NCBI GenBank assembly: GCA_965232105.1
Contig: OZ246956.1
Span: forward strand, 4,030,001-4,094,000
Reading direction: 5' to 3'
Length of the DNA: 64,000 nt
From: Multivorans sp965232105
GTDB lineage: Bacteria; Acidobacteriota; Thermoanaerobaculia; Multivoradales; Multivoraceae
Part shown: positions 1-9,266 of the stretch, piece by piece
Layout of the letters: every line of letters begins with the position of its first letter
How positions within the stretch are numbered: the first letter of the stretch is position 1
Translations under genes and position numbers: made by a program
The notes under the pieces: model-generated
What the model was told of the DNA's origin: nothing
The model's input: only the letters and a program-made list of their open reading frames with translations
Databases searched by the model: none

Positions 1-2
1 AC

Positions 3-89
3 CCGGCCATCCGGATCGAGTTGCGCACCGTCGCGAACCGGAGCCTGCTGGGCAGGACACTGCGGTTGTCGGAGTTGCAGCCGAAGTAG
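3..89 (+). CDS. possible 3' end of a gene running in from the left
   Basis: The third forward frame is open from the window edge to a TAG at 87-89 and reads as a plausible basic C-terminus of 28 residues ending ...SELQPK. It would converge on the CmcJ-like gene, which ends at 105 on the other strand. There is no family signal in so short a stretch. The call rests only on the open frame and a reasonable residue mix, so it may be chance. Confidence 0.3.
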   Translation, partial: PAIRIELRTVANRSLLGRTLRLSELQPK

Positions 90-104
90 ACGCGGCGCAG
101 GTTT

Positions 105-1367
105 CTAGAAGAACACGTAGGAGCGGACGACGACGTTCCTCCGGCAGGGAGCATCGTCGGGCGCGGTCGGATCGATACAGGCCGTGTGGAACGACCAGCG
201 CGAGACGGAGCCGTCTGTAACCGAGTCGTAGCACTTGAGCATCGAGACCTCGGTGGGCGTCTGCTGGGGAAACCAGTACCACTCGTGGTGCGGGCGGTAG
301 GTGAAGCGCGTGGTTTCACCGACGCGGTCATCGTAGATGCGGTAGTTCGTGATGTACGGCTGGTCGGCGAACGACGGCCAGGCGCAGAGCACGAAGGGAT
401 TCTGGCGCACGGTCTCCATCGGTTTGGCGAGATTGATCGACATGAAGCGCCTCGACATCTTCGCGTCCGCATGCTCTTCGGTGTAGTGCTGCTCGCGTCC
501 GAAATTCCGCAGATTCCTGGTGAGCAGCTCGCGGCAGCGTACGCGGCCGCTGTTGTCGTTCAGGTCGTTGTGCACGAGGTTCGCGTAGTTGGCGTTCACA
601 CCGGGGTTCTTGTTGTCCTGATCCTCCGTCCGGTCTCCCTGGTAGTCCTTGTCGAACACGTCGTGGTTGTACACGAACGCATCCGTCGCATCCGGGAAGA
701 ACTCCAGGAGGAGCTTCTCCATCTCCGGGTAGAACACGCGTTCCACCTCCGCCGCGTCGTAGAAGTTCTCGCACCTGGACTCACAGTGCGCCAGCGACAG
801 GCCAAGCTTGTCCATGCACTCGGCGCTGTCGGGCTCAAGACCCGGGTAGACCTCCCCGATTCGCCGCGCGTCGCGCATCACGTGCGGGAAGTACAGGCAC
901 CCCCGCGCGATGTCCCGTTCGTACTGGCGCAACGCCTTCGCGTCGGCCTGTCGCGCCGGATCCCGCCACAGTGCGTTGGACGAGACGATCGAGTAGGAAG
1001 GCTCCTCGCGGACCGAGTAGCGCAGCGGCAACGCCAGGCCGCCTTCAGGGGCTTCGATGTTGTTCGCTCGAATGTACTCGAGGCACTCTCCGTAGCGGCG
1101 AAACCCGAGGCCCCACCTGGTCTCGATCGGTCCGGGAGGGGCATTGTCGAGCATGTCCGCAAACACCTTCTCGTGCCCCTCGGCAACCTGTGTGAAGGCC
1201 GCCTCCGTCGCCGCGGCGGTTCCCGCGTCTCCGTCCCGATCGAACGACATGTAGGACAGGCCCCCGTTCGCGGCAACGGGCGGCGGCTGCCCCTTCGTGA
1301 GTTGCAGGGGAGGCACATAGGCCGACGTAACTGTGTCCGTAGCCGTCGCAATGTGATTCGCACTCAT
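105..1367 (-). CDS. CmcJ/NvfI family oxidoreductase-like protein
   Basis: A 420-aa protein of the CmcJ/NvfI/GA4-desaturase-like family, named after cephamycin 7-alpha-methoxylation protein CmcJ and fungal NvfI. These are putative metal-dependent oxygenases of secondary metabolism, but the substrate here is unknown. Visible family marks are the HNDLND metal-site motif in the middle, the SINLAKPM segment, and a C-terminal block with HHEWYWFPQQ, KCYDS and HTACIDP before a final VVVRSYVFF. The ATG at 1367 overlaps the TGA of the upstream amidohydrolase (ATGA), so it is the last gene of the amt-amidohydrolase-CmcJ set and is probably translationally coupled. The family call is from remembered motifs; the role is inferred only as an oxidoreductase. 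Confidence 0.75.
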   Translation of the reverse strand: MSANHIATATDTVTSAYVPPLQLTKGQPPPVAANGGLSYMSFDRDGDAGTAAATEAAFTQVAEGHEKVFADMLDNAPPGPIETRWGLGFRRYGECLEYIRANNIEAPEGGLALPLRYSVREEPSYSIVSSNALWRDPARQADAKALRQYERDIARGCLYFPHVMRDARRIGEVYPGLEPDSAECMDKLGLSLAHCESRCENFYDAAEVERVFYPEMEKLLLEFFPDATDAFVYNHDVFDKDYQGDRTEDQDNKNPGVNANYANLVHNDLNDNSGRVRCRELLTRNLRNFGREQHYTEEHADAKMSRRFMSINLAKPMETVRQNPFVLCAWPSFADQPYITNYRIYDDRVGETTRFTYRPHHEWYWFPQQTPTEVSMLKCYDSVTDGSVSRWSFHTACIDPTAPDDAPCRRNVVVRSYVFF

Positions 1368-2437
1368 TTGCTCAGCTCCTTTGCTTCCCACGCCCGCACC
1401 CTGCGGTTCGCCTCGTCGAAGATGCGCTCGTAGTTACCGATCGTCAACGCGTGCAGCGTGGCTTCGCTGAGCCGTTCCCGGAGCGGCTCGTAGTCACGCC
1501 ACGTCTTCAAGTACCTGTCGCGGTCTCCCGGCGCGACGGAATCCGTCCCGAAGAGGAACCGGTCGGGGTGGCGTTCCAGCAGCGCAACCCAGGCCTCGAG
1601 CACGGCCTCGTCGCGGACGATGTACTTCGCCACTTCGTCCCATGACAGATCGCAGTACACATGGGAGAACGCCGCGTCGGAGAGCAGCGCGTCAAGCAGT
1701 TCCACATGGTCCGCGGCCGGCGCCACGAACCGGCCCAGCCCGGTGTGCGCCCAGATGATCGTGACGTCGGAGTGAGTCCGAAGGACTCCGCGCAAGGCCT
1801 CCAGGTGGACAGGGGCGGCGGCCCCGGTCGGCAGGACGGTGTCGACATCGTTGTGCAGTATGACCGCGAGGCCGACCTCGGCCGCGAAGTCGAGCACCCG
1901 GTCCAGCGCCGGGTTGCGCAGGCTTGCCGCGTGGCCGGCGATCTTGGAAGTCACGAACTCCTTGTGGATCGAGAATTCGCCGATGCCGGAGAAGACGCCC
2001 GGGTAGAGCTCCAGCACCCGCCGAACGTGATCCGCGGCATACATGTCCGTCGGGTTGAACCCCGTGATCATCGGGTCGAAGCGGGCCTGGTCCTCCGGCG
2101 GCAGCGCCTGGTACGCCTTGGCGATGATCGCGTCGACGAACGAGTAGTAGTAGAGCGCCGCGTCCGAGTGCAGGTAGTAGTCCGGCGCCCGCTCACCCGA
2201 CTCGAAGTAGTCCCACTTCTGCTGCAGCGGGATGCCGAAGACGGCCGTGCGCCCGACTTCGTTGCCCGCCGTTTCAAGGAACTCGCCGAGCGTGATTCCG
2301 CGCTGGACGTAGTTCGTCAGGTGGAAGTGGACGTCGTGGAACGACGGCCCCTTCCCCTCCGGCTCCTCCGCCCCAGCCGCGAGAGCCGCGGTCCATGCGA
2401 AGGCCAGTACGGCTACAGCGGCAACAGGCACCTTCAA
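1364..2437 (-). CDS. exported amidohydrolase family protein (TIM-barrel metal hydrolase)
   Basis: A 357-aa protein with an N-terminal signal peptide (hydrophobic stretch followed by AAGAEEPEG) and an amidohydrolase_2-type barrel. Visible metal-site marks are HDVHFHL near the mature N-terminus, a central HND, IIWAHTGLGRF and the late FLFGTDSVAPG aspartate motif. It probably hydrolyses or decarboxylates a small cyclic or carboxylated substrate in the periplasm. No ATG is available. A TTG at 2437 lies five bases after the amt stop, and a GTG at 2431 is the alternative. Both keep the signal peptide. Its 3' end overlaps the CmcJ-like start by 4 bp. The substrate cannot be told from sequence. Confidence 0.75.
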   Translation of the reverse strand: MKVPVAAVAVLAFAWTAALAAGAEEPEGKGPSFHDVHFHLTNYVQRGITLGEFLETAGNEVGRTAVFGIPLQQKWDYFESGERAPDYYLHSDAALYYYSFVDAIIAKAYQALPPEDQARFDPMITGFNPTDMYAADHVRRVLELYPGVFSGIGEFSIHKEFVTSKIAGHAASLRNPALDRVLDFAAEVGLAVILHNDVDTVLPTGAAAPVHLEALRGVLRTHSDVTIIWAHTGLGRFVAPAADHVELLDALLSDAAFSHVYCDLSWDEVAKYIVRDEAVLEAWVALLERHPDRFLFGTDSVAPGDRDRYLKTWRDYEPLRERLSEATLHALTIGNYERIFDEANRRVRAWEAKELSK

Positions 2438-2442
2438 TTGAC

Positions 2443-3849
2443 TCAGCTCGTCACGCTCTCCTGTGCCGCCTTCGCCGCCTGCATGTCGTCCTCGTCCGGC
2501 ATGAGGATGAACTCGGGGTATGACTCGATGCCGAGTTCGGCCATGTCCTGGCCGAGTTCCTCGACTTCGGCCGAGACTCGCACGCCCATCGTCTTCTCGA
2601 GCACCCACCACAGGAGCAGGGAGATCCCGAAGACGAACACGCCCACGGCCACGATGCCGATGAGCTGAGGGACCATGCTGCCCCCCGCCGCGATGCAGAC
2701 CGCGAGAGTGCCCCAGATGCCGGCGAACAGGTGGACCGGAACGGCGCCGACGACGTCGTCCAGCTTTATCCGCTCGAGCAGCTTCATGCCGGCGACGGTG
2801 ACCACCCCGCCGACGGCGCCGATGAGCAACGCCCAGTGATGGCCGATGAGGTCGGGCCCGGCGGTCACGCCGACCAATCCCCCGAGCGCGCCGTTGAGCA
2901 CCGCCAGAAGGTCGACACGGCCCAGCAGCGGCCGCGACAGGACGAGGGCCGCCACGACGCCCGCGGCGGCGCCCAGGTTCGTGTTGATCAACAGGTTGCC
3001 CATCGCCGTCGCGTCGGCGGCGCCGCCGAGCGCAAGCTGGGAGCCGCCGTTGAATCCGAACCAGCCCAGCCAGAGAATGAACACGCCGAGGGTGACGATC
3101 GGCACGTTGGACGGCGGCGTTACCTTCACGCTGCCGTCGGAACGGAACTTGTTGCGCCTCGCTCCGACCATCACGATGCCTGCCAACGCCGCCCATCCAC
3201 CGGTCGAATGGACGATCGTGGACCCGGCAAAGTCCTGGAACCCGAGCTCGGCCAGCCAGCCGCCGCCCCAGGTCCAGGCGCCGACGATCGGGTAGATGAC
3301 CGCGGTGAGGACGGCCGTGAAAACAAGAAACGACCAGAGCTTGACCCGCTCGGCCAGGGCGCCCGAAACGATGGACGCCGTGGTGGCCACGAAGGTCATC
3401 TGGAAGAACCAGCTCGACATCTCCGAGTAGCCGCTTCCCACAACCGCCGCGGTCTTGTCCGCGTCGCCGCCTAGCAACGCCATCTCGTCCGCCGACGCCT
3501 CGAAGAAGGGCGTGATCGAACCGATCCAGCCGCTCACGTCGACATACATCAGGTTGTAGCCGATCGCGTAGTAGGCGATCCCCGCGATCGAGTAGAGACC
3601 GATGTTCTTGAGGCAGATGACGGAGGCGTTCTTGGTCCGCACCGAACCCGCCTCCAGCATCGTGAAGCCGGCGCACATCCACATGATGAACGCGCCCCAG
3701 ACCAGGAACGCGTACGTGTTGAAGACGTAGGTCGCCTCCCCGGACACCTGAGCGCCCGCCGCGGACGCGACGAGCAGAAGCGCTACGCCGGCAAGGAGCA
3801 CCTTGGAGACGATCCGTCGTGAAGAAGGCGGCTTGAACTGGGGCTTCAT
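2443..3849 (-). CDS. amt: ammonium transporter
   Basis: A 468-aa Amt/Mep/Rh channel in the inner membrane with a signal-like first helix (ending ASAAGAQ) followed by about 11 transmembrane helices. The twin pore histidines are visible in STIVHSTGG and VPVHLFAG, and the periplasmic ammonium-recruitment region is intact. The roughly 60-residue cytoplasmic tail is acidic (MPDEDDM). The ATG at 3849 has a strong GGAGGG five bases upstream. No GlnB/GlnK gene is adjacent, which is unusual for amt. Instead it heads an operon with an amidohydrolase and a CmcJ-like enzyme. A minus-strand TACAAT at 3940-3945 is a possible -10, giving a leader of roughly 80 nt. Confidence 0.93.
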   Translation of the reverse strand: MKPQFKPPSSRRIVSKVLLAGVALLLVASAAGAQVSGEATYVFNTYAFLVWGAFIMWMCAGFTMLEAGSVRTKNASVICLKNIGLYSIAGIAYYAIGYNLMYVDVSGWIGSITPFFEASADEMALLGGDADKTAAVVGSGYSEMSSWFFQMTFVATTASIVSGALAERVKLWSFLVFTAVLTAVIYPIVGAWTWGGGWLAELGFQDFAGSTIVHSTGGWAALAGIVMVGARRNKFRSDGSVKVTPPSNVPIVTLGVFILWLGWFGFNGGSQLALGGAADATAMGNLLINTNLGAAAGVVAALVLSRPLLGRVDLLAVLNGALGGLVGVTAGPDLIGHHWALLIGAVGGVVTVAGMKLLERIKLDDVVGAVPVHLFAGIWGTLAVCIAAGGSMVPQLIGIVAVGVFVFGISLLLWWVLEKTMGVRVSAEVEELGQDMAELGIESYPEFILMPDEDDMQAAKAAQESVTS

Positions 3850-3969
3850 CTCTACCCTCCGGCTGTCGGTGGAGGCCCGCCCCCTCTCTCGAGGACCTGG
3901 ACGGCGCGGCCGGTTCTCGTTCACATGCGGAGCGCGAACATTGTAGCGTCCGGCACGGGCCCTCCGCGG

Positions 3970-3998
3970 CGGCCTGGATCCGCAACGGATCCAGGCCG
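3970..3998. repeat. 13-bp perfect palindrome with CAA loop
   Basis: CGGCCTGGATCCG at 3970-3982 is the exact reverse complement of 3986-3998, with a 3-nt CAA loop. It lies between the end of the DUF1501 gene and the start of amt. No T-run follows on either strand, so it is not a classical intrinsic terminator, though it could still help end the minus-strand DUF1501 transcript. Confidence 0.8.
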
Positions 3999-4073
3999 GA
4001 TGCAGCCTCGGTCGGCGCGCTTGATCATGGCGCCCAGCACCATGCCGCCGATGCCGAAGGCGCAGCCGAACCG

Positions 4074-5591
4074 TCAGGCCAGTATCTCCTCGACCACCCG
4101 GCCATGGACGTCGGTGAGACGGAAGTCGCGACCACTGTAGCGGTACGTCAGCCGCTCGTGGTCGATCCCGAGCTGGTGCAGGATCGTGGCGTTCAGGTCG
4201 TGGATGTGCACGCCGCCCGAGACGATGTTGTAGCAGTGGTCGTCCGTTTCGCCGTACGTCTTCCCGGGCTCGATGCCCGCCCCGGCCATCCAGACGGTGT
4301 AGCAGCGGCCGTGATGGTCGCGGCCGTAGTTGTCCTCCGAGAGCGCGCCCTGGCAGTACACGGTGCGGCCGAACTCGCCGCCCCAGACGACGAGCGTGTC
4401 CTCGAGCAGCCCCCGCTGTTCCAGGTCCGTGACCAGAGCGGCCGAAGCGCGGTCCACGTCTCCGCACTGCAGACGGATGTCGCTCGGCAGGTCGCCGTGC
4501 TGATCCCACCCCCGGTGGTAGAGCTGGATGAAGCGCACGTCCCGCTCGGCAAGCCGCCGCGCGAGCAGGCAGTTGGCCGCGTAGGTTCCCGGCGTGCGCG
4601 CATCCTCCCCGTAGAGGTCGAAGGTGCTCTGGGGTTCACCGGAGGTGTCGACGAGTTCAGGGACCGAAGCCTGCATCCGGTAGGCCATTTCGTACTGCGC
4701 GATGCGGGCCGAAATCTCCGGGTCGCCGAACTCCTCGTGGTGCTCCTCGTTGAGCCGCGCCACCACGTCCAGCATCCGGCGGCGGACGCCCCGGTCGATT
4801 CCCGGCGGATCGGAGAGGTAGAGCACCGGGTCCTCCGCCGCCCGAAGGTTCACACCCTGGTGCTCCGAGGGCAGAAAGCCCGAACCCCAGAGGCGCTGGA
4901 ACAGGGCCTGCGACTCGCGCTTCGCGCTGCCCTGGGAGATCAGGACGATGAAGGCCGGCAGGTCCTGGTTCTCCGAGCCGATTCCGTAGCTCAGCCACGC
5001 GCCGAGGCTCGGACGACCAGGCTGCTGATGACCGGTCTGCAGGTACGTGATGCCCGGGTCGTGGTTGATCGCCTCCGTGTTCACCGCCTTGAGGAAGCAG
5101 AGCTTGTCGGCAATCCGGGCCGTGTTGGGCATCAACTCGCTGACCCAGGCGCCGCTCTCGCCGTGCTGCGCGAACTCGAACATCGACGCCGTGATCGGGA
5201 ACTCGGCCTGGTTCGCCGTCATGCCGGTGACACGCTGATCGCCCCGCACCGACGCCGGCAGTTCCTCGCCGTGCCACTCGGGCAGCCGCGGCTTGTAGTC
5301 GAACAGATCGATCTGGGAGGGCGCTCCCGACTGGAACAGGTAGATCACCCGCTTTGCCCGGGCCGGGAAGTGGGTGCCGTCCAGCGCGCCGAGCGCCCTC
5401 GAGGCCTCTGTCCGTGCAGCCCACGATGGCCCCGGGCCGAGCAACGAAGAGAGCGCCGCGACGCCGATGCCGGTGCTGGCAAGACCGAAGAACTGCCGCC
5501 GGTTCACGCCCAGGGCGTAGTCGGCCTGAGGATCGACTCCGGGCGTCGGGGCGCAGGTGGAACAGAAGGGATCGAAAGGTCGCCTGCTCAT
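4074..5591 (-). CDS. DUF1501 domain-containing exported protein
   Basis: A 505-aa DUF1501 protein (sulfatase-fold-like, function unknown). A Tat-like signal NRRQFFGLAS followed by a hydrophobic segment ending PSWA lies at about residues 30-58, after a short N-terminal leader with a CSTC motif. The body has the family's usual QSGAPSQIDLFDYKP, INHDPGITY and GEFGRT-type motifs. Its ATG overlaps the stop of the large PSCyt/PSD1 gene (5588-5591). This gene pair is a standard conserved unit in Planctomycetes, Verrucomicrobia and Solibacter-like Acidobacteria. The two products are thought to work together at the cell envelope, but no reaction is established. Confidence 0.88.
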   Translation of the reverse strand: MSRRPFDPFCSTCAPTPGVDPQADYALGVNRRQFFGLASTGIGVAALSSLLGPGPSWAARTEASRALGALDGTHFPARAKRVIYLFQSGAPSQIDLFDYKPRLPEWHGEELPASVRGDQRVTGMTANQAEFPITASMFEFAQHGESGAWVSELMPNTARIADKLCFLKAVNTEAINHDPGITYLQTGHQQPGRPSLGAWLSYGIGSENQDLPAFIVLISQGSAKRESQALFQRLWGSGFLPSEHQGVNLRAAEDPVLYLSDPPGIDRGVRRRMLDVVARLNEEHHEEFGDPEISARIAQYEMAYRMQASVPELVDTSGEPQSTFDLYGEDARTPGTYAANCLLARRLAERDVRFIQLYHRGWDQHGDLPSDIRLQCGDVDRASAALVTDLEQRGLLEDTLVVWGGEFGRTVYCQGALSEDNYGRDHHGRCYTVWMAGAGIEPGKTYGETDDHCYNIVSGGVHIHDLNATILHQLGIDHERLTYRYSGRDFRLTDVHGRVVEEILA

Positions 5592-8500
5592 AGCCTCGTC
5601 ACCGCCTCGTCCAGGTTGAGTACCGCGCTTGCCGCGACGCTCCAGGCCGCGAGTTCCACGACCGGAACGCTCTCGTCCACGGGTTGCTCACCGACCCGCA
5701 GCAGGGCGGCGGCCGCGCGCGGATTCCGTTCGTAGCTCCGTCGCAGGTCGGCCAGCAGGTCGCGAATCGCCGCACGTTCCACTTCGCTCGGCAGTCGCGC
5801 CAGCACCCGGACGTAGAGTTCGGTCATTCGCTCGTCGTCGCCGGCGCGGCCCGGACCGTCATGTCCGGCGAACAGGCTCGTCGCCAGCACCCGGGCCGCC
5901 TCGACGAACTGGGGATCGTTCATCAGCACCAGCGCCTGCAGCGGCGTGTTCGAGCGCGACCGTTCGACCGTGCAGGTCTCCCGGTTCGGTGCGTCGAACA
6001 CGAGCATGTTGGGCGGCGGCACCGTCCGCTTCCAGAAAGTGTAGAGGCTGCGCCGGTAGAGCGCGTCGCCCTCGTCCTGCTCGAAGATTCCGGCGGTGAA
6101 GCGACCCCGGCTCTCGTAGCCGATTTCTCGCCACAGCCCCGGCGGCTGATAGGGCTTGACGCTCGGACCGCCCAGCTTCTCCACCAGCAGACCGGCCGCG
6201 GCGAGCGCGCCGTCGCGGATCACCTCGGCGTCCAGCCGGAAGCGGGAAGCCCGCGCCAGCAAGCGGTTCTCCGGATCCAGTTCGATGAGTTCCGGGCTCG
6301 CCTTCGAGCTTTGACGATAGGTCGAGGACATCACGATCGTCTTCTGAAGGGCCTTCAGGTCCCAGTCCAACCGGACCAGTTCAGTGGCCAGCCAGTCGAG
6401 CAGCCCGGGGTGGGACGGCCATTCGCCCTGGGAACCGAAGTCGCCGGAAGTCCCTACCAGGCCGCGCCCGAAGAACCTCTGCCACGTCCGGTTCGCCGTC
6501 ACTCGCGCGGTGAGCGGATGGTCCTCGCTGATCAGCCAGCGCGCCAGGCCGAGCCGGTTCTTCGGCAACTCTTCCGGAATCGGCGGCAGGAAGGACGGAA
6601 CGGCCGCCTCGACCTCGTCGGCCTGCTGGTCGTACTCGCCCCGGCGCAGCACGAAGGTCGGCCGCGGCTCCTCCATCTCGCGCATGATCATCGTCGTCGG
6701 CACTTCCGCCGCGACTTGCCGACGCCGCTCCGCAAGCTCCGTGTAACGCGCCTCGTTCGGTTGCCAGGGCGGCCAGTCGTTGCGACGGAAGCGGCGCCGC
6801 ACTTCGTCCGCCTGCTCCTCCGTGCGCTGGTCCACGGGCAGCGCCACCAGGTACTCGAACTCCCGGTAAGCCAGGGCAAGCGTCGAGTACGGCGCCGGCA
6901 ACGACTCCGGCGGAGCGGTCTGGAAGGCAGCCTCCGGTGCAGCGGTCACCGATAACCGGAAGCGCCGCAACGTGCGCTGGGGATAGGGCGACTCCTGCCG
7001 CAGCACGATCCGCAACCGCGCTCCGCCGGCAAACGACGACGACGTCGACTCGTCCGAGCCCGCGTCCCCAGCGGCGCCGGCGAGGAACACCGCGGTTCGC
7101 GACGACCGCTTGCCCGGATAGTCGGCCGACCAGCCCGTCTTCCCGTCCCCGTCGATCGCCAGACCAATCGGCAGGGTGGAGACTTCGTGATCGGCCCAGG
7201 CGTGAGAGAAACCCAGTGCCCGCGGCGGACCGCCGGCAAGGGGCGTCGCCTCGACCTCGATCTCGGTTACGACCACACTGCCGTTGTCTCCACGCCCTAT
7301 ACCGGTGGCGGGATCGGAAGGATCTCGTAGCGCCTCCAGGCGCACAGCAACGATCCGCTCAAGCTCCGTCTCCGCCTCGATCACGTAGACATCCTCGGCC
7401 GGGTTTTCGCCCGACACCTCGATCGACCCGTCCGCCAGCAGCGTCATCTCGGCGCCGGCACGAGATTCGACCCTGGCGGGTTCCAGCCGGCGCCACTTGT
7501 CAGCCACCTTCCCATCCCACTCGCCCTGCCACGCCCCCTGTGCCGCCTCCGCATCCTCGTTCGCGTCGTCGAGCAGGGCATCGAGCGGCGCCAGCTCGGC
7601 ATCCAGTTCCTCCAGCACCGCCCGCTGACCCGGGTCCGGCGCCGGCACCTTGGGTTCCGCGTTGCCCCGGCTGCCGTCGAGGCCGACCTCCGCGATCGTG
7701 TTGAAGAAGGCGGCGAGCTGGTAGTACTCGCGCTGGCTGATCGGATCGAACTTGTGGTCGTGGCACTTGGCGCAGCCGGCCGTCAACCCCATCCATACGG
7801 TGGACGTCGTGTCGGTCCGGTCGAAAACGTACTGGACCCGGTACTCCTCGGGCACGGCGCCGCCTTCGAAGTTGATCATGTGGTTGCGGTGAAAACCGGT
7901 GGCCAGCAACTGCTCCGGCGTCGGTTCCGGCAGCAGGTCCCCGGCCAGTTGCTCGACCGTGAACTCGTCGAACGGCTGGTTGCGATTGAAGGCGTCGATA
8001 ACCCAGTCGCGCCACCGCCACATGTGCCGCTCGTTGTCGATGTGGTAGCCGTTCGTGTCGGCGTAGCGGGCGGCGTCGAGCCAGGTGCGCGCCATGTGCT
8101 CGCCATAGCGTTCCGAAACCAGAAGCCGGTCGACCAGGCGCTCGTAGGCGCCGGGCCGGTCGTCGGCGAGGAACGCCTCGACTTCGACGGGCGTCGGGGG
8201 CAGACCCACGAGATCGAGCGACAGCCGGCGAACGAGGGTACGGCGATCCGCCTCCGAGGAAGGCTCCAGCCCCTCCTTCTCCAACCGCTCCAGGACGAAC
8301 CGATCAAGGTCGCCGCGAGCCCAATCGTCCTTCGCGACGGCAGGTGGCTCAGGCCGCACCGGCGCCCGGTAAGCCCAGTGATCCTCAAACGCGGCACCCT
8401 GCAGGACGAAGCGCCCCAGGATCCCGATCTCGCGCTCCGTCAGAGTCGAGTCCGCATGCGGCGGCGGCATGCGGTCAAGCGCATCCACGGCCGCGATTCG

Positions 8501-9136
8501 CTGGAACAACTGACTCCGGTCCAGGTCACCCGGCACCAGCGCGCGCCGCCCCGACGGCAACACGCCATGCGCGGAATCAGCCTGGTCCAGCCGGAGTCCA
8601 GCCTGCCGGACCGCCTCGTCCGGCCCGTGGCACTCGTAGCAGTTCTCCGAGAGGATCGGTCGCACGTCCCGATTGAACGACAGCGGCTCGCCGGGCCCCA
8701 TGATGCCGTGCTCCACCGGCGGCACCTCCCTCGCCGCAACGTGCACCCCAGCCTCAGCGTCATCCGCCAACGGCCACTCCGCCCCAGCCTGAATCCAGGC
8801 CTCGAGCAGCTCCCGCTCCGCATCGTCCAGCGCCCGCGGCGGCGGCATCTCCAGCTCATCCTCGCGCCGAATCGCCGACACCATCAAACTGGCCTCGGCA
8901 TTCCCCGGCACGATCGCCGCCCCCCGACCGCCCCCGATCAACATCGCCGGCCGCGAATCAAGCCGCAGGTCCCCCCGCTGCCTGAGCGGCCCATGACAAG
9001 CGAAACACCGGCTCTCCAGCACCGGCAGCACTTCCGATTCAAAGTCCGGTGCCGTGGAAGCGACCAGCGACGCCCAGCCTCCGAAGCTCAGGCTACAAAC
9101 GACCCAACCCGCGACCCAGCCCGCTCGTGAACCCAT
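5588..9136 (-). CDS. PSCyt1-PSCyt2-PSD1 planctomycete-type cytochrome c protein
   Basis: An 1182-aa secreted multidomain protein. A signal peptide (residues 1 to about 28) is followed by a planctomycete cytochrome C domain with CFACHG, a second heme site CYECHGP near residue 170, a PSCyt2 (DUF1549) domain around residues 250-470 with a further CAKCHDHKFDP, a middle beta-rich region, and a C-terminal PSD1 (DUF1553) domain from about 860 containing NRTWQRFFGRGLV and NRETC. It is the first gene of the pair with the DUF1501 protein. The role is unknown; large envelope redox or polysaccharide-handling complexes have been suggested for the family. The ATG at 9136 has GGAG nearby. Confidence 0.9.
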   Translation of the reverse strand: MGSRAGWVAGWVVCSLSFGGWASLVASTAPDFESEVLPVLESRCFACHGPLRQRGDLRLDSRPAMLIGGGRGAAIVPGNAEASLMVSAIRREDELEMPPPRALDDAERELLEAWIQAGAEWPLADDAEAGVHVAAREVPPVEHGIMGPGEPLSFNRDVRPILSENCYECHGPDEAVRQAGLRLDQADSAHGVLPSGRRALVPGDLDRSQLFQRIAAVDALDRMPPPHADSTLTEREIGILGRFVLQGAAFEDHWAYRAPVRPEPPAVAKDDWARGDLDRFVLERLEKEGLEPSSEADRRTLVRRLSLDLVGLPPTPVEVEAFLADDRPGAYERLVDRLLVSERYGEHMARTWLDAARYADTNGYHIDNERHMWRWRDWVIDAFNRNQPFDEFTVEQLAGDLLPEPTPEQLLATGFHRNHMINFEGGAVPEEYRVQYVFDRTDTTSTVWMGLTAGCAKCHDHKFDPISQREYYQLAAFFNTIAEVGLDGSRGNAEPKVPAPDPGQRAVLEELDAELAPLDALLDDANEDAEAAQGAWQGEWDGKVADKWRRLEPARVESRAGAEMTLLADGSIEVSGENPAEDVYVIEAETELERIVAVRLEALRDPSDPATGIGRGDNGSVVVTEIEVEATPLAGGPPRALGFSHAWADHEVSTLPIGLAIDGDGKTGWSADYPGKRSSRTAVFLAGAAGDAGSDESTSSSFAGGARLRIVLRQESPYPQRTLRRFRLSVTAAPEAAFQTAPPESLPAPYSTLALAYREFEYLVALPVDQRTEEQADEVRRRFRRNDWPPWQPNEARYTELAERRRQVAAEVPTTMIMREMEEPRPTFVLRRGEYDQQADEVEAAVPSFLPPIPEELPKNRLGLARWLISEDHPLTARVTANRTWQRFFGRGLVGTSGDFGSQGEWPSHPGLLDWLATELVRLDWDLKALQKTIVMSSTYRQSSKASPELIELDPENRLLARASRFRLDAEVIRDGALAAAGLLVEKLGGPSVKPYQPPGLWREIGYESRGRFTAGIFEQDEGDALYRRSLYTFWKRTVPPPNMLVFDAPNRETCTVERSRSNTPLQALVLMNDPQFVEAARVLATSLFAGHDGPGRAGDDERMTELYVRVLARLPSEVERAAIRDLLADLRRSYERNPRAAAALLRVGEQPVDESVPVVELAAWSVAASAVLNLDEAVTRL

Positions 9137-9266
9137 CCGTCTCCGCGTCCCTACAATCGCTGTCGTACCGAAAGTCGCATGTTACCGCGCCCTTCCTTGC
9201 GGCCATGTCCGCCGCCGCGGCACGCGGCGCTACACTGCGCCCTTCGCCAACGGCACGGGACACGGC

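Noticed and set aside
186..1433. Long plus-strand open frame opposite the CmcJ-like gene
   Set aside because: Arg/Val/His-rich product without motifs; a shadow of a high-GC coding strand.
4000..4073. Hydrophobic, glycine-zipper-like reading on the minus strand after the DUF1501 stop
   Set aside because: Short and interrupted by the palindrome; no ribosome-binding site or family match. Possibly chance.
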